From Hyperoplus lanceolatus (taxonomy: Eukaryota; Chordata; Actinopteri; Uranoscopiformes; Ammodytidae): 64,000 nucleotides of DNA. The stretch is taken from contig CM049395.1 of the NCBI GenBank assembly GCA_026929865.2, positions 30,927,501-30,991,500 on the forward strand, written 5' to 3'. Positions 10,784 to 53,052 of this stretch are shown here, in pieces. The notes below the pieces were generated by a model. That model saw only the letters and a program-made list of their open reading frames with translations, was not told where the DNA came from and made no database searches. The position numbers and the translations under genes were made by a program. Each line of letters opens with the position of its first letter. Position 1 is the stretch's first letter.

Positions 10784-12667
10784 TAAATTAAAGATAACCC
10801 CCTCATAGAGCATGATCAAATTCAATCACTGCTCCCCTGGTTTCGACCGTGATATTTAAAAAAAAAGATGTGAGCACCAAGTTAGATCTGGGAATGACAC
10901 TTTTTTGAGTTGCTTTAAAAAATTCAGAAGAAGCCAGGGGGACTGTGAGATAAACTGGGTTCATTGTACAGTACAAGGCTAATTACTGAGGGACAGTGTG
11001 TAAATGTGTAGGTGGTGTGCTTCCCAGCCTGACCTGATCACTCACCTATGGAGTTTACAGTAATTACCAGCAGTGGCTACAAAGATGTTAGGAACCATAA
11101 AAAATAGACATACACATACAGAAAAAAAACGTAAGACAGGGCAGAGCACAAAAATGCTCTTTGAAAGTAGAGGGAGATTCCCTCTCAACTGAACACTAAC
11201 TATGACTTTTTGAAGATTAGCTCCTGATGATTGATATTGTGCAGTGCATGCTGGGAGCTCACTTCTGAAGAGAAGTCCATTGAGGTTCACTCTCATGTAG
11301 TTTTATTATGGTCCAAGAAGAGAGACCCTTGTGTATTCATAAGTTCTGTACTATGTATTTACAGTATGAATTCTCATAATTCAACTGTATGATACTAAGT
11401 TTAGTACCTCTTAGCTGATGGGCGCTGCAGATTAAAGCTATAGTGATTACTTTTTTTATATACGTAAATGAATGTCAACAGCAGGTGAAGGCATAACTGA
11501 AACCTCAGTAGTTGATTTTACTACTAAGAAAAAAACGGGACAAACAGCAGAAGGAAGAAAATCTATAGCTAACTACAGCTTTAAGGGGATGATTCTTTAA
11601 AGGTTCAGCACTATTGGTGAGCCCTTTCAAAATTGCATTTTTTTTTTTGCATTTTTTTTTATAGCAGGGAGATATTAAATCAGTGCACTAAGTCACAAGC
11701 TGGCACATTTTAATGAAACTGCAGAAGGCAGCCACCCAAGGCATCGGCCAACTGTTTGGTTTGTTTCCAGTTGCAATTTATAAGCTGCTCTGTGGGTCAA
11801 CGTGTCTGAGGAGCCATGTGTGTCGTAAAACTCCCCAGACTTTCCCAGCAGCCTGTCTGGTTGCCATGCACACTTGTATCCTATATCATAATCCTCTGGG
11901 TGCTATGTCACAGGGTCAGCCACAGGTCAATACAAGTTACTTATCCTCGACACTTAGGACGCAAGTCAGGCTAAACAGATTCCACACATGGGAAGTTTAA
12001 ATACAGCTCCTCCGTCAGGCCACTGATTGAAGCTCAGCACCTCACAGCAAGAAAGTGTATCAGAACAGTCTCTGTTAAGTCTCTGTTATACTATCAGAAA
12101 ATACATGTGTTTAGAGCCTGTGTTTACCTATGATGAGAACTCCGGCTTGTTGAGAATCATGGACACTTGTTAACCAAAAACTTTGAGAAAGTAAATAGAG
12201 AATCTATCCATTGGTGAGGCTCACTCACTTCTCTCCTTCTCTACGTTTTTTTTTTATATGAATGACTTAACCTGATTAACGTTTGTCACTGTAAATTAAA
12301 ACATTTTCCAGTTTATTACATAATGACTACTTTAACTTTGGACACTTTAATCACATTGTGTTGATAATACTTCTATAGTTTTATATTCGTCTGATGCAGT
12401 ACTTTTATGTGGAGTTACTTTTACTTTTCATCAAATAGCAGAAAAGCAGCGTTTTACACCAGTAATGACAACAAAGATGTCCTGTAAACTAACATCTGTG
12501 TCTCTTCCCTGTTTTAGGCTAGCAATAAAGCTATTGATTAAATCTCTGCTAAACCCCATCAAATGCAGGTTACGGTTACAAAACATTTTATTATATAAAT
12601 AGGTGAAAGTGTTTTCAACCTGAGCCTTGAATAAGCTTGCCTATGTTTATTTTCTTCGTTTTAGAGC
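10780..12667. other. Non-coding upstream of cdhr5
   Basis: No coding feature recognised. Around 12370-12440 there is a short piece of the dispersed 'acttttacttgagta' MITE family. The 95-codon frame at 11713-12000 has no recognisable similarity. Confidence 0.35.
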
Positions 12668-12742
12668 ATGGACGATTATGAGACAGCGGCTCCCTGTCCA
12701 CAGACACCTAAGAGTTTAATCTGCACCACAACAGAGGTGTAG
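12668..12742 (+). other. Small ORF with a splice-like upstream edge (doubtful)
   Basis: A 24-residue frame, MDDYETAAPCPQTPKSLI and so on, begins three bases after a good polypyrimidine tract and AG (12640-12664) and has GAG|GTGTAG near its end. It might be an untranslated or alternative 5' exon of cdhr5, or chance. No protein match comes to mind. Confidence 0.15.
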
Positions 12743-14656
12743 GAATTACAAATCAATGTTTTTAGAGATGTGTGGGATTATGTGTTGGCAAGAATACAAT
12801 ACTGCTGTACTGCTTTCTGTTTAACTGTGTGACTTTCACACAAACTGATTGGTCTGTTTGTCAATCAACGCATCGATAACCATGATCTTTATGAACAAAA
12901 TGAGCTATGCCACTTGGTTGAAACGTCTCGTTCTTAAAGGCTTCGTAAAGTTTCTCTTGCCAGTATTTATGAAGTTATATTTAAAATTTGAATTTAGCTT
13001 TGTCCCTGGTCCCTGGTGTTAAGGCTCCTCCCGTTGTACTGATGAGTAAGCGGCACAGTCTGTGTGTGCTCAACGTTGGTGAGGAGCATTTCTGCAACGA
13101 CACATAATGTATGAGCTTAATCATGACACTGTGAGCTTGTTGTTCCCACACAGAGGAGTGTGTGTGTTTGTGTGTGTGTGGCTGTACAATGCATGACATC
13201 CTGGTGTGTGCACAGCAGTGCCTTGTCCACATGTTAGGCCTTTGTATGTCCCAGTTTGTGCCAGTGTAACTTTCTGTCATTATAACTGTGTGTGGGATTA
13301 TATAAAATGGAGAGGGAAAGGGAAACATTTCTGACCCTTAGATGTGTATGATTGGTTATCCACCTCTCAACACAAACATGGCATCCTGTATGTGTTGAAG
13401 TGTGATGCTGGAAACATACTTTATGTTTTCTTAACGTCAACAAGTCCAATGTATAGAACAATATGTAACTTTTTGTCCCTCAGTGCTTTTTGATTCTGTC
13501 TGTCTCGCAGATGAATCCATATTTGATGTTCTATTGAGGATTTGTTTCAGCAGGAAAGTTTAGTATGTGGGACTGAGTCAAAATAAATTGGAGTGTGTGT
13601 TCACGGTGATGAAGGAACATGTCACCCAGTGCACCAGCGTGACTCATTGATGTGTTTTTCATGGTTTCTGGACAACAATAGAGCTCTATAGCACAGAGGA
13701 AGAAGATACATCAGGCTCTGATACACACACAACAATGGCAAGAGGATTTCTTCGCATCTGTTGAGATTATAGAAACATCACTGAACTCACAGTATCCTTT
13801 AAAATTGACATGAAAGTGTATATCTACATTTTATTTATTAACTGATGATGTTTTCAAAGGATTCTTTAAAGTAAGTCAATTAAATGATGTAATCTAGTCT
13901 ACTTTCAGCGGAGAGTTTTTGTGTTCAATTAAAATCAGAAGGAGGCTTTTCCACCCCAAAGATGGGTCAAGTTTAAACATATGTAACATACAGCGGTAGA
14001 AGAAGTACTTTTAACATAAGTCAAATTAGCACTACCACAGTGTATTAATACTGTACGAGAAAAAGTTCTCAATGCAGAATGATACCGTGCAGTAATATAT
14101 TGTCCTACCGACACCTAGTTTTCCACTTTTTATTACATCAAATTAGAAACATTTCAGATGTTATGTGTTTCATTTCATTCACATTTCCTAAAGTGTAGCA
14201 TTACATAGTTGATATATGTTTGAAGAATATTTGTCTGTAAACACTATACACAGTTTGCATATGTACAGTATGTAAGCCTATTTGTGTACAGTATGAATAC
14301 AGCAGCTTTCAACAGGTCTATCTAACCTGAGGAGCATCTATCCATGGGAGAAATGTTTCCAGCTGTCAACATTCCCCAGCTGATCCCTCCCAGAATGCCT
14401 CTGGGCCACCAATACAGAATGACCCGTCTAGCTAAAACAGATGCAAGTATTTTAGTAGGAGGCTGCGAGTCCCTTTGCTGGCAGGCGCTTAATGCAATAT
14501 GTGCCCGTAAGATGAAGTCACAAACATTGCAACTGTAGTCGACTCCCACTCGCCGGGCAGCACAGACGGGGCATTATGTGGACGAGTACCAGCTGGTACC
14601 ACGGGCTCCTCATCCTCCTCCGGGACTTCATTTGTTGCTGCCTCTGAAATCAGGAC
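12743..14656. other. Presumed cdhr5 promoter-side DNA
   Basis: No other gene is seen between 12743 and the cdhr5 start codon. The stretch 13985-14110 carries decayed 'taagtactttt' MITE sequence. The base composition rises in GC from about 14340, consistent with approach to a promoter or 5' UTR, but no core element is clear. Confidence 0.35.
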
Positions 14657-35537
<20,881 letters not shown>

Positions 35538-37440
35538 TGGCAGAGGTCAAAGGTCAAACTCGAGTCGGAGAAATTGTTCACACAACTGAGCTGTTTCTTT
35601 TCGTTTCACTTTTTGGAGTCGACAGCAGAGGTCTCAGCTGTCCAGGATGACACTTCGACCAACATCTTTGGATAACAAGACCTCAAGATTTGATTGAAGG
35701 ATCCAAAAAGTATTTATTTCCTACTGTGATATCTAGAATAGAATGTCAGAGGTTATAACTTTACACAGTGTTTAAAAACATTTGTAAGTAGGCCTTTATA
35801 CAGTGAGATGAGATTTTTCTATAGCACTAGGCTACCCCTCTAGCTTCACACAACATGGGTTTTATTTTCATAGTTTTGCATTAATGTTTTTCTCGCTCAA
35901 TTAATCCCAGCAACGTTGCTACAACAAAGTCCGAAGGGAAAAAAGACAAAGACAGGTTTCAGCTAAAGAGAGAGAGAGCAGTTTACAGACCCAACTTTGA
36001 CCCACTATAGTAACAATATTCCTGTGCAATGAGGGAATATATCAATTTATCCAGATAATGAAGGTATCACCATAGCTAATGTTAGATGATGTAAGCTCCA
36101 CTAATGTCTTTCTTGTGAAGTTCAAGTATTTTTTGCAAAAATTGCCAGTTCTACTAGTTAACATTTTAATAATTCTCTCCTTGTGGCCTGTATCAAGTGA
36201 TGTGTGGCCTAGTAATGGCCCACAGCCCAGAGGTTGGGAACCTCTGATTTAGATGAACTGTCTAAATTTCTCGTTTATTTACAACTTGATTGATTTTCTT
36301 TGTAGCAACATCACATTGTTTCCAGATGTCTGCAGTTGTTTTGGTGAGCACAATGTTTAACTGAAATAAAATCCAATAGTGGCATATGGCAAATCGATAA
36401 AAAAAAACGATTGGGTACCACTTTCTAATATGGCACCATCCATTTAAGAAATGACAGAAGTGATTAATATAATCTCAAATGTAGGATAAATTCTGATTGA
36501 CCAAATGATTTACTGACTAATCATTGCAGCCCCAATTGTGACAAATGTCTTTATAAGTTGTTAGAAAATAATTAATTAATTCTTTATAGAGTAATTATAA
36601 GTAATTGATCCGAGCAACTTGTATGTTCCCAGATTTTGATAAGATCTATCTATCCTAACTACCTAGAACAGATGTTCATGTTTCTCTAACAAGACAATTT
36701 GCTAAAATAGGCTAATCACCACCTAAGCAAAAAGGAACTGAAATTTACAGTTTAAGTCAGGAAAAAAGGTATTCATCTATTAGTTATGCATTTGCAAGTG
36801 TAATGCCTTGTAAGTGCAAATCTTCATTTGTTGGTGCAGTCTACCAAAATTAAAGCAAATGTTCATATAAGTAACTTAAGCTTGATTTATAAAGCATTGG
36901 TAAATGATTCAATAAACATAAATAAACAAGGATAAATCAGGATGCCTCATCAGAAAGTGGTGACCTTCAGTTATTGAAATGTTGGATTCACAATTTGGAA
37001 TGTTGTTGTCCGCTCTTTGTTTATATATTTTTAAACTGAATTTCCAATATAGTAACTAAACAGTTTACAGCACATTCTCCCAATTGAAGATTTAACTCGT
37101 CACCTCCAGTCAGGTCGGAAAACACGTGGACCAAAGGGCCTAAACCTGAGGGTTAGCCTACTTCAGTAAGTCTGGTCTCGCTCTGCACACTTTCTTCAAA
37201 AGCTTGACTAAACACAATTCTATTTTATAGTGTAAAAGATGTGAAGACAAACTTTATCTACGGAATACTAAGCAGCTGAGGGGACATTTTTATGTCGACT
37301 GTATTTTATTGAGCAAGTATAATAACTACTTTTACGGATATATTTATAGTTAATTTATAGTTTACTTTTTGTACATTACGGTGATTGATGTTAAGTGTTT
37401 GAGGGAATAATAAAGTTTGAAGGATTTGTTGAGTTTTGGG
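35538..37440 (+). other. cdhr5 3' UTR and downstream
   Basis: AATAAA hexamers at about 36364 and at 37409-37414 are candidate polyadenylation signals for cdhr5. At 36186-36250 a sequence ending AGAGGTTGGGAACCTCTG looks like a hAT end. No coding sequence seen. Confidence 0.5.
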
Positions 37441-38359
37441 ATCGCCTCACTGGTTAATTCATTTTTTCACAAAATTCGCCTGTAGGAAATTTTGTTAGCT
37501 AAAGGTATAGGTCTGCCTTTTTCATTTGCTTTCCTACTGTATATGGGGTTAGATGAGGAGTAACTTATGATTATCACTGGAACTGCTAGGTCCCGATGTG
37601 CAAAAAAGAATAGTGGTTGTTAAGGACGTTTTTTGTTTGACTATTTCTTGGACAGGAGTAGTTAGTTACTTCCTGGAGTCCTATCTTCACAATGAGGATA
37701 CAAAAGCAAATCACCTCCACCAAAACAAGTTTTGATTAAACAAATGTGTTACATGTTAATTAATGAGTTAGAGGAATTGATTGGTGGATGTTGTTACCTT
37801 TGTACAGAGCTTTTGGTTCTGCCTCATTTCCTGTCCTAATGCTAGGTTAAGCTACCACTCACCTACTGGCCATAGCTTTATATAAAGCATATATACATAT
37901 ATGAGGTTTCAAATATCTCATCCAATTCTCAAGAAAGTGAGTATGTGCATTTCAAAACAAATCTACTCAGTTAATGGAGAGCATCAAAGTGTGACAGGTG
38001 TTGGGGAGTACTACTGCATATGTGAGAAGTTGTATTTAAAGCCTTTATGTCTCAAGGAAATCCATGCAGTCTAATAAATGTCCTCAAGTGATGTCACTTC
38101 AGTCAGTATCTGTCGATAACATTTTTTTTTTTTTTTTTTTTTTTTTAAACATGAGGGATTGGCTCACTGCTCAAGATATCTCTGGTTCTGCTGAAGTTTG
38201 ATCCTCTGTTTTGAACAGTCTATTGTGAGTCCGAAAGAGAAGTTTTTGTGAGATCTAAGAGAAGCTACAAACCGGGAAAAGAGTTTTTAGTCTGACTAAT
38301 CAAGCATTTACCCTTTATTAGAGCTACATTACCCAGTAAACACAGATTCTTTAAAAAAG
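37441..38359. other. Intergenic, between convergent cdhr5 and ctsd
   Basis: Nothing coding seen. A T24 homopolymer is at 38124-38147. The gap separates the tail-to-tail genes. Confidence 0.4.
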
Positions 38360-38365
38360 TTTATT
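38360..38365 (-). terminator. ctsd: ctsd polyadenylation signal
   Basis: AATAAA on the minus strand, 365-370 bp past the ctsd stop codon, in AT-rich 3' UTR. No closer canonical hexamer is as well placed. Confidence 0.6.
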
Positions 38366-38729
38366 CAGGCCAATCACATTACAATACATCTCAAAGTCAG
38401 TAGTCGAAGAACAACTTCTTCCTAAAACGCAAATTAAAAGTGTTCTGCTTAAAACAAATCCCTGATTTAAAAATATGATCACTTTGATGTTTTAAAAGGG
38501 CAGTACCATTACAATCAGCAGATCCCTGATCAAATACACTCATCACACAACCTATAAAATCTGTTTCACACTCTGCCCCAAATCGTACAAATTCTTCAAC
38601 TCAGTGCTTTGAGGCTCTACACAAAGTCTATTGCTAAATACGGCTTGATTGCAAAGCAACAGAAAACATGTGGAGTGAAGATTTGTTTATACTTTGCACT
38701 TGAATATGTTGCTGTAGTGCGGGATGTGC

Positions 38730-47534
<8,805 letters not shown>

Positions 47535-47605
47535 TGTAACAGTTGGACAACACAACAATGACTGAGCAGTTTAACCTGTTGTCGACACAAACCAGCCGAC
47601 TTTAA

Positions 47606-47670
47606 TCAGCTGACTGTCCGTCACGTGAGTCTGCAGCCGTTAGGGAATGATGTCACTTCCGCTTATTTTT
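47606..47670 (-). promoter_or_regulatory. ctsd proximal promoter with CLEAR-type E-box
   Basis: GTCACGTGAG at 47620-47629 contains TCACGTGA, the core of the CLEAR motif bound by TFEB/TFE3; cathepsin D is an established CLEAR target in mammals. It lies about 90 bp upstream of the start codon. An E-box CAGCTG is at 47607-47612. On the minus strand GCGGAAGT (ETS-like) and TGACATCA (CRE-like) occur at 47648-47662. Function is inferred. Confidence 0.6.
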
Positions 47671-47690
47671 TCCCCCTTCGAGATCGAGAT

Positions 47691-47765
47691 TTATAGGTCC
47701 AGTTTACTATACTATCTATGGTCCTCCAGACCATGGACCTATAAATCATAGGTCCAGACCTCCAG
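47691..47765. repeat. Small inverted repeats upstream of ctsd
   Basis: TTATAGGTCCA (47691-47701) is exactly complementary to 47734-47744, with a further 'tatggtc/gaccat' pair inside. A third 'ataggtccag' follows. Likely a MITE remnant about 150 bp from the ctsd start. Confidence 0.6.
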
Positions 47766-50188
47766 CGAGTAACCATGGATACGATGTGAAGGATGTGAAG
47801 AGGGGAAAAGGGCATGGACCAGGCATTCTTAAAATATATTTATTAGGCTAAGTAAGTAAAATAACTAAATCAAGTAATAAATTAAGCTATTGTCCTATAA
47901 AGACCCATTTCCAATTTAAAAGTTGGCCTCTTTTGTTTCTAAAGCCTGGATGAAACGTCAGGATGGTTTATATCGTTAATGTTAGTATTGTTTAGCATCT
48001 ATTTTTGGTTTTTGGTCTGTCTGTGTTTTATAATGGTGTCTTGTAAGCCCTTGTGGGCTGGGCATGCTAATGCATGACACAATAATAAAATATTCAAATC
48101 AAATCAATCAAATCCTCACCCATGCCAGGATAAAGCAGCCTCTCAATACTTTGACTTAAAACGTTTAGAACATTGCAGTATTCTAATGCCCCCCAACAAC
48201 ATAAATGTCCTTCTGCTGTTGGCTATATTATGATAATAAAAAATATCCTTGACTTAGTTGCTACCTCACAATTTATAGCCTATTAACTATTGTGCCTTAT
48301 GTTTAGATAGGCTCACTTCTGATACGCCTACATTTTGATGTTACCTAAAATATTCAAATGATCTCAGTAGGCCCTATTTATTTTTTACATACTTAACATA
48401 ATGTGTCTAGTTGTCCTGCCTGACAAATCAATTCTTCCCCATGTGAAATATTTGGTGGAGTTGTTCGTAACAAAAAGCATCACTAATAAAGGTGTGTGGT
48501 GTTGCTGTTGGTAACTCCATGCAATAGCTGTGACTGACCAGCTAGTGGCTGCCTCATTCCACAAACCCGACACCACCGTTTCTCTCATTCTATATTCGAG
48601 AAACTCTGAGCTATTAAAACATCAATGTCACACAAAGGCTTTGTCTTCTTTTAATGCATGTTTACTATACTGTCAGTGAATATGAGCACAAACTAGGTAG
48701 TCCTACTGCGTGTAGGTTTTATCAAGTGAAATTAAAAGATGAAAATGCAACTAAGCCCAATGATGCAAAATAGGATACAAGACCTTGAGCCTCATCATGA
48801 AATTCGATCCTTTAACAAATAGTGTACCATGTGTTCTGACCTGCTTTATGAAATATGCAGTGTATGATGTTCTAATATACAGTGGTACATTAAGTCAAGT
48901 AGCCTATACTCTACTTGAGTACATTTGAAGGATTTTAACTTCTTTGAGTCTTTGCATTTCATTATTTGTACTTACATCTGTACCACATCTCAGAGCAAAA
49001 TATTGCAGCTTTTACACCATGATATTTATTTTATATTAAGCCCTAATGGTGGATCAATCGTAAAGGACCCATAAAAGAGTCCATGTAGTCAAAGTCCACT
49101 GGCTACTTGTGCGTTGTGAACACCACATTTGGCATGAAGGCTGCAATTAAAAAAACATAAGCTATAATCCTCTATGACTTGGAGAGAAGAGAAAGAAAAA
49201 TTGTCATTAAAGGCACATATTTATGATTTTGTCCATCATGTGACAACAAGCAAAGTTATATACACACCTAAAGGAAAAAGAACAATGTTCAAATAACTTG
49301 ATTTTCATTGCGAAATTGCAAAAAATGTGTGTCATACAATAGAATGCGAACTGGTATTCGTCAGCAACATCAGTTCAGGGCAATCAGCATTTTGATGTGA
49401 CTTTTTCCAAAGCAGCATGAGTCCACATATCTGCAAACATCACATGAGCCCAAATTGCAAGAGCAGCAGCCATACAATACCTGCATACTACTTTATGTGC
49501 TGATGGGAGAATTCTAGAAAGTCATGGGAACATTTGGCAAACAACGATAAAGTGCAACAACAAAGAGGAACACACAGTATGTCACAAGTTGAAACTACCC
49601 AACAGGGACCTGACTCAAATTTGCTGTAATACAGAGTTAGCAGATAGTGATGGCAACAGCGTCTGATCTCCTGATCTGATCAATAATACTGATAAACAGT
49701 TTGACAGCATACTTAACTTAACTTTTGATGGTGTTAGTGGTACAGTATTAATGTATATTTATAGACAATATTGTGCTTCCAGCTTTTTGTCAACAGTTTG
49801 TGTTTGTTATTTTCTTGTTTTTTCGAAATGACATATCCAAAGGCTGAAGGCAGCTCCATAAAGGTTTCTTCTGCTTTGACTGGAACAACTTGACTGTTCT
49901 ACACAGAGGCCTGACTTCAAAGAACAAGAACACCGACTGTGAGCCAGACCTGACATCAGATGGCCCGACTTCACTAAAGGGTTCTGTGTGAGTCAAACAA
50001 ACTACACCTGAAAGCAAACAGACTTCAAAGTTGTTTTGAATGGTCACACTCAAAAGGTGAGTTGTCACAGAAAGGGGTCAGACGCAACAGAAATAACTTT
50101 TGGACTTTTTCTCCTCAAAGGCATCCATGCAAACTGTTATATTGTGTGAAGACTGAAATAAGAAGACCTTGAAAGAAAATCCTGCTTA
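47766..50188. other. Non-coding, no gene seen
   Basis: A possible LINE/SINE 3' tail at about 48035-48115 ends in CAAAT repeats. A fragment of the 'cttgagtacatttgaagga' MITE family is at about 48880-49050. The rest is AT-rich without recognisable features. Confidence 0.4.
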
Positions 50189-50294
50189 CGGGGGACCCGG
50201 CGGTATGGGGGTTAAGACGCCTAACATAAAATGCAACCTCTCAGGTTCGAGGCTGTCTTTTAAATTATTTTGCATCTCTCTGTCTCTCTCTGTC

Positions 50295-50353
<59 letters not shown>

Positions 50354-50372
50354 TGTCATTGCTACTATCTAA
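50189..50372 (+). repeat. tRNA-derived SINE with (TC)n tract
   Basis: GACCCGGCGGTATGGGGGTT starts the tRNA-like head, and the Pol III B-box GGTTCGAGG is at 50244-50252. A (TC)n tract (about 50275-50349) and the tail TCCTGTCATTGCTACTATCT match the layout of a SINE common in spiny-rayed fish. It is not a functional tRNA gene. Confidence 0.75.
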
Positions 50373-50907
50373 CATAAATATATAGTACTTGAAAACTGCA
50401 CACCTGGTTAGTCCCTGTAGTAAGTAGGGTGTGAATGAAAATGACTGTTAGTTTTGTAGAGTTACAGAAATTGTTGGAAGCAGCCCCTAACTCCCTTAAT
50501 TCTGATGTTGGAAAGTGGAGGGGTTTTCAGATGCGACAAGCATGCCCATATCTGTGCATATCTCCCATATCGACTTATTTGTATTGTAGCTATGTTCTAT
50601 ATTTCTTGTGTTGCTGCATTTTTCTCTTTCTTTGAGAAAGCAAAAACACTACTGCAAACATTGCATCAATTTTCTGAATGCTGAATAAGTTTAGATACAT
50701 TCCAATCATAAATTATTCATGATGAGCTGTAACACTGGAAGGAAACAAACAGACAAAAAACTCATGTAGAGCTTCGGAAGCTCGGTGAATGCACACAATG
50801 CAATGGGGATTACAGTAACCCCTCTCTGCTGTGGCCTGGGAACAGGTGCTGATGCATCTTGTGTGGAATGAAGGAACAATAACAAATTATCCATCGTGTA
50901 GAGCAGG
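50373..50907. other. Non-coding, no gene seen
   Basis: Short frames at 50435-50635 and 50706-50999 show no similarity or splice structure that I can defend. Confidence 0.35.
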
Positions 50908-51514
50908 GGTGTCAAACTCATTTTGGTTCGAGGGCCACATACAGCCTCTCTGATCTCAAGTGGGCCGGACCAGTAAAATAATGGCAAAATAACGTACATA
51001 TGTCAAATCCAAATCTTTAGCTTTGTTTTTCAGTAATATGCATTATCACTCAGCCTACATATGTAACCTACATTATCACGGATCACAAGGGATCTCTGTA
51101 GCCCCCAGGAAACGTCTTAGTAAAGGTTGCTGCTGGCCATGGGAATAGGAGGTGCGGCGCGGAGCACAACAATTTGGGGGGTATTTTGCTCAAAGATGCC
51201 AATACGCACTAATGAAATAAACAACTGTTTATTTGAATACACAAATACAACAGACACTGACCTTACAGTTGTCCAATTTTGTTTACTATATGTACAGGGA
51301 CACATTTTGTGCAAACATGCAGACAGTACAAAATACAATTAAATAAAAGTGCAACTTCTACTGTTTTGATTTATTTTTAAATACAGAGGTTATTTGTTGT
51401 TTTGGAATACGTTTTTCACAATTTAATTTAATTTTAATTTAACTTACTTTTTTTTTAAATGCTCAGAAATGTGTGCTCTACAAGTCGCTGGCCGGATGTT
51501 TGACACCACTGCCT
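50908..51514. mobile_element. hAT-like non-autonomous element
   Basis: The left end CAGGGGTGTCAAACTCATTT and the right end GATGTTTGACACCACTG are inverted over about 14 bp, a standard hAT terminus. I could not find an 8-bp duplication. The interior includes 'gagggccacata' and 'gtgggccgga', typical of this family; related sequence with T-runs continues to about 51850. Confidence 0.65.
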
Positions 51515-51749
51515 CAGACACTTGACACAATCAATCATCAATATAAGCATGCTATTTGGCCACATATATTGGCCTATTTACAGCCCTCAGAAAACTGACA
51601 GCTCTTCTTAGATGCAAGTTCATCAATTCATGGCTTAAAATCCTGAGCTGTAGAACTTTCAGCAGACATTCCTAGCTGTAAGCCACGTAAGTTTCCTAAC
51701 AGTTTTGAGCGTATGCGATGTGCGGATATGGCACAGGCTCCATGAAGAA

Positions 51750-51782
<33 letters not shown>

Positions 51783-51922
51783 CCGAATTGATTCAAATCG
51801 GCCGAATTTATTCGCGGGCCATATCAAAACGTGTCGCGGGCCATTGATCCGGCTTCAAGCACAAGCAAGAGCAGAAAATCATTCATGTTCTCAATGATTT
51901 TCCCGGTATCGATCTTTATATA

Positions 51923-52788
51923 CACTCAACAAAAATATAAACGCAACACTTTTGTTTTTGCTCCCATTTTTCATGAGATGGACTTAAAGATCTAAAATTC
52001 ATTCCAGATACACAATTGTACCATTTCTCTCAAACATTGTTCACAAATCTGTCTAAATGTGTGATTGTGAGCACTTCTGCTTTGCTGAGATAATCCATCC
52101 CACCTCACAGGTGTGCCATATCAAGATGCTGATTTGACATCATGATTAGTGCACAGGTGTGCCTTAGACTGTCCACAATAAAAGGCCACCCTGAAATGTG
52201 CAGTTTTGTCTCACAGCAAAATGCCACAGATGCCACAAGCATTGAGGGAGCGTGCAATTGGCATGCTGACAGCAGGAATGTCAACCAGATCTGTTGCTCG
52301 TGCATTGAATGTTCATTTCTCCACCATAAGCCGTCTCCAGCAACTTCGCACAGCCATTGAAGAGGAGTGGACCAACATTCCACAGGCCACAATTGACAAT
52401 CTGATAAACTCTATGCGAAGAAGATGTTTTGCACTGCATGAGGCAAATGGTGGTCACACCAGATACTGACTGGTTCTGAGTCCCCAGACCCCCAATAAAG
52501 CAAAAAAATGCACATTTCAGAGTGGCCTTTTATTGTGGACAGTCTAAGGCACACCTGTGCACTAATCATGATGTCAAATCAGCATCTTGATGTGGCACAC
52601 CTGTGAGGTGGGATGGATTATCTCAGCAAAGCAGAAGTGCTCACTATCACACATTTAGACATATTTGTGAACAATGTTTGAGAGAAATGGTACAATTGTG
52701 TATCTGGAATGAATTTTAGATCTTTAAGTCCATCTCATGAAAAATGGGAGCAAAAACAAAAGTGTTGCGTTTATATTTTTGTTGAGTA
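51923..52788 (+). mobile_element. Internally deleted Tc1 element
   Basis: Same family as 3172-4803, with the same long inverted repeats and TA on each side (51921-51922 and 52789-52790). 866 bp instead of 1632: the middle is missing, with the junction at CCGTCTCC|AGCAACTT (about 52339) and a 2-base (CA) overlap between the two source sites. Confidence 0.95.
52221..52469 (+). CDS. Tc1 deletion derivative: DNA-binding-only transposase fragment
   Basis: 82 codons from ATG 52221: MPQMPQALRERAIGMLTAGM and STRSVARALNVHFSTISRL (the first helix-turn-helix), joined in frame to QQLRTAIEEEWTNIPQATID and the native C-terminus ending HTRY. The whole DDE catalytic domain is gone, but the frame survived the deletion. 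If expressed it could bind the inverted repeats without cutting. Expression is unknown. Confidence 0.7.
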   Translation: MPQMPQALRERAIGMLTAGMSTRSVARALNVHFSTISRLQQLRTAIEEEWTNIPQATIDNLINSMRRRCFALHEANGGHTRY

Positions 52789-53052
52789 TAGCAAAGAGAC
52801 AGGAACAGATTGTATGTGACTACGGCCTGTTTAAATGGCGATAAAAAGACCGCCTGCATCAGAAATACATCAAAGCAAGAAGATGGCGCTGGCGCACTCG
52901 AGCTTGCCAAATGCTTCACAGTTAAATTCTGTTATCTTGTCAAAACTGATTAATCATAAAATGAAACGCTCACACCTCCCCCCTTTTTTTGCACACAATC
53001 TCACCATAAAGACAGACACACATATTCCTACTCCCCTCAGATTGATAAACAC

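Noticed and set aside
276-14656. Secretin gene expected from human synteny
   Set aside because: No HSDGTF-like exon was found in any frame read here.
50189-50260. tRNA gene
   Set aside because: A Pol III B-box is present but no cloverleaf or anticodon arm can be drawn; it is a SINE head.
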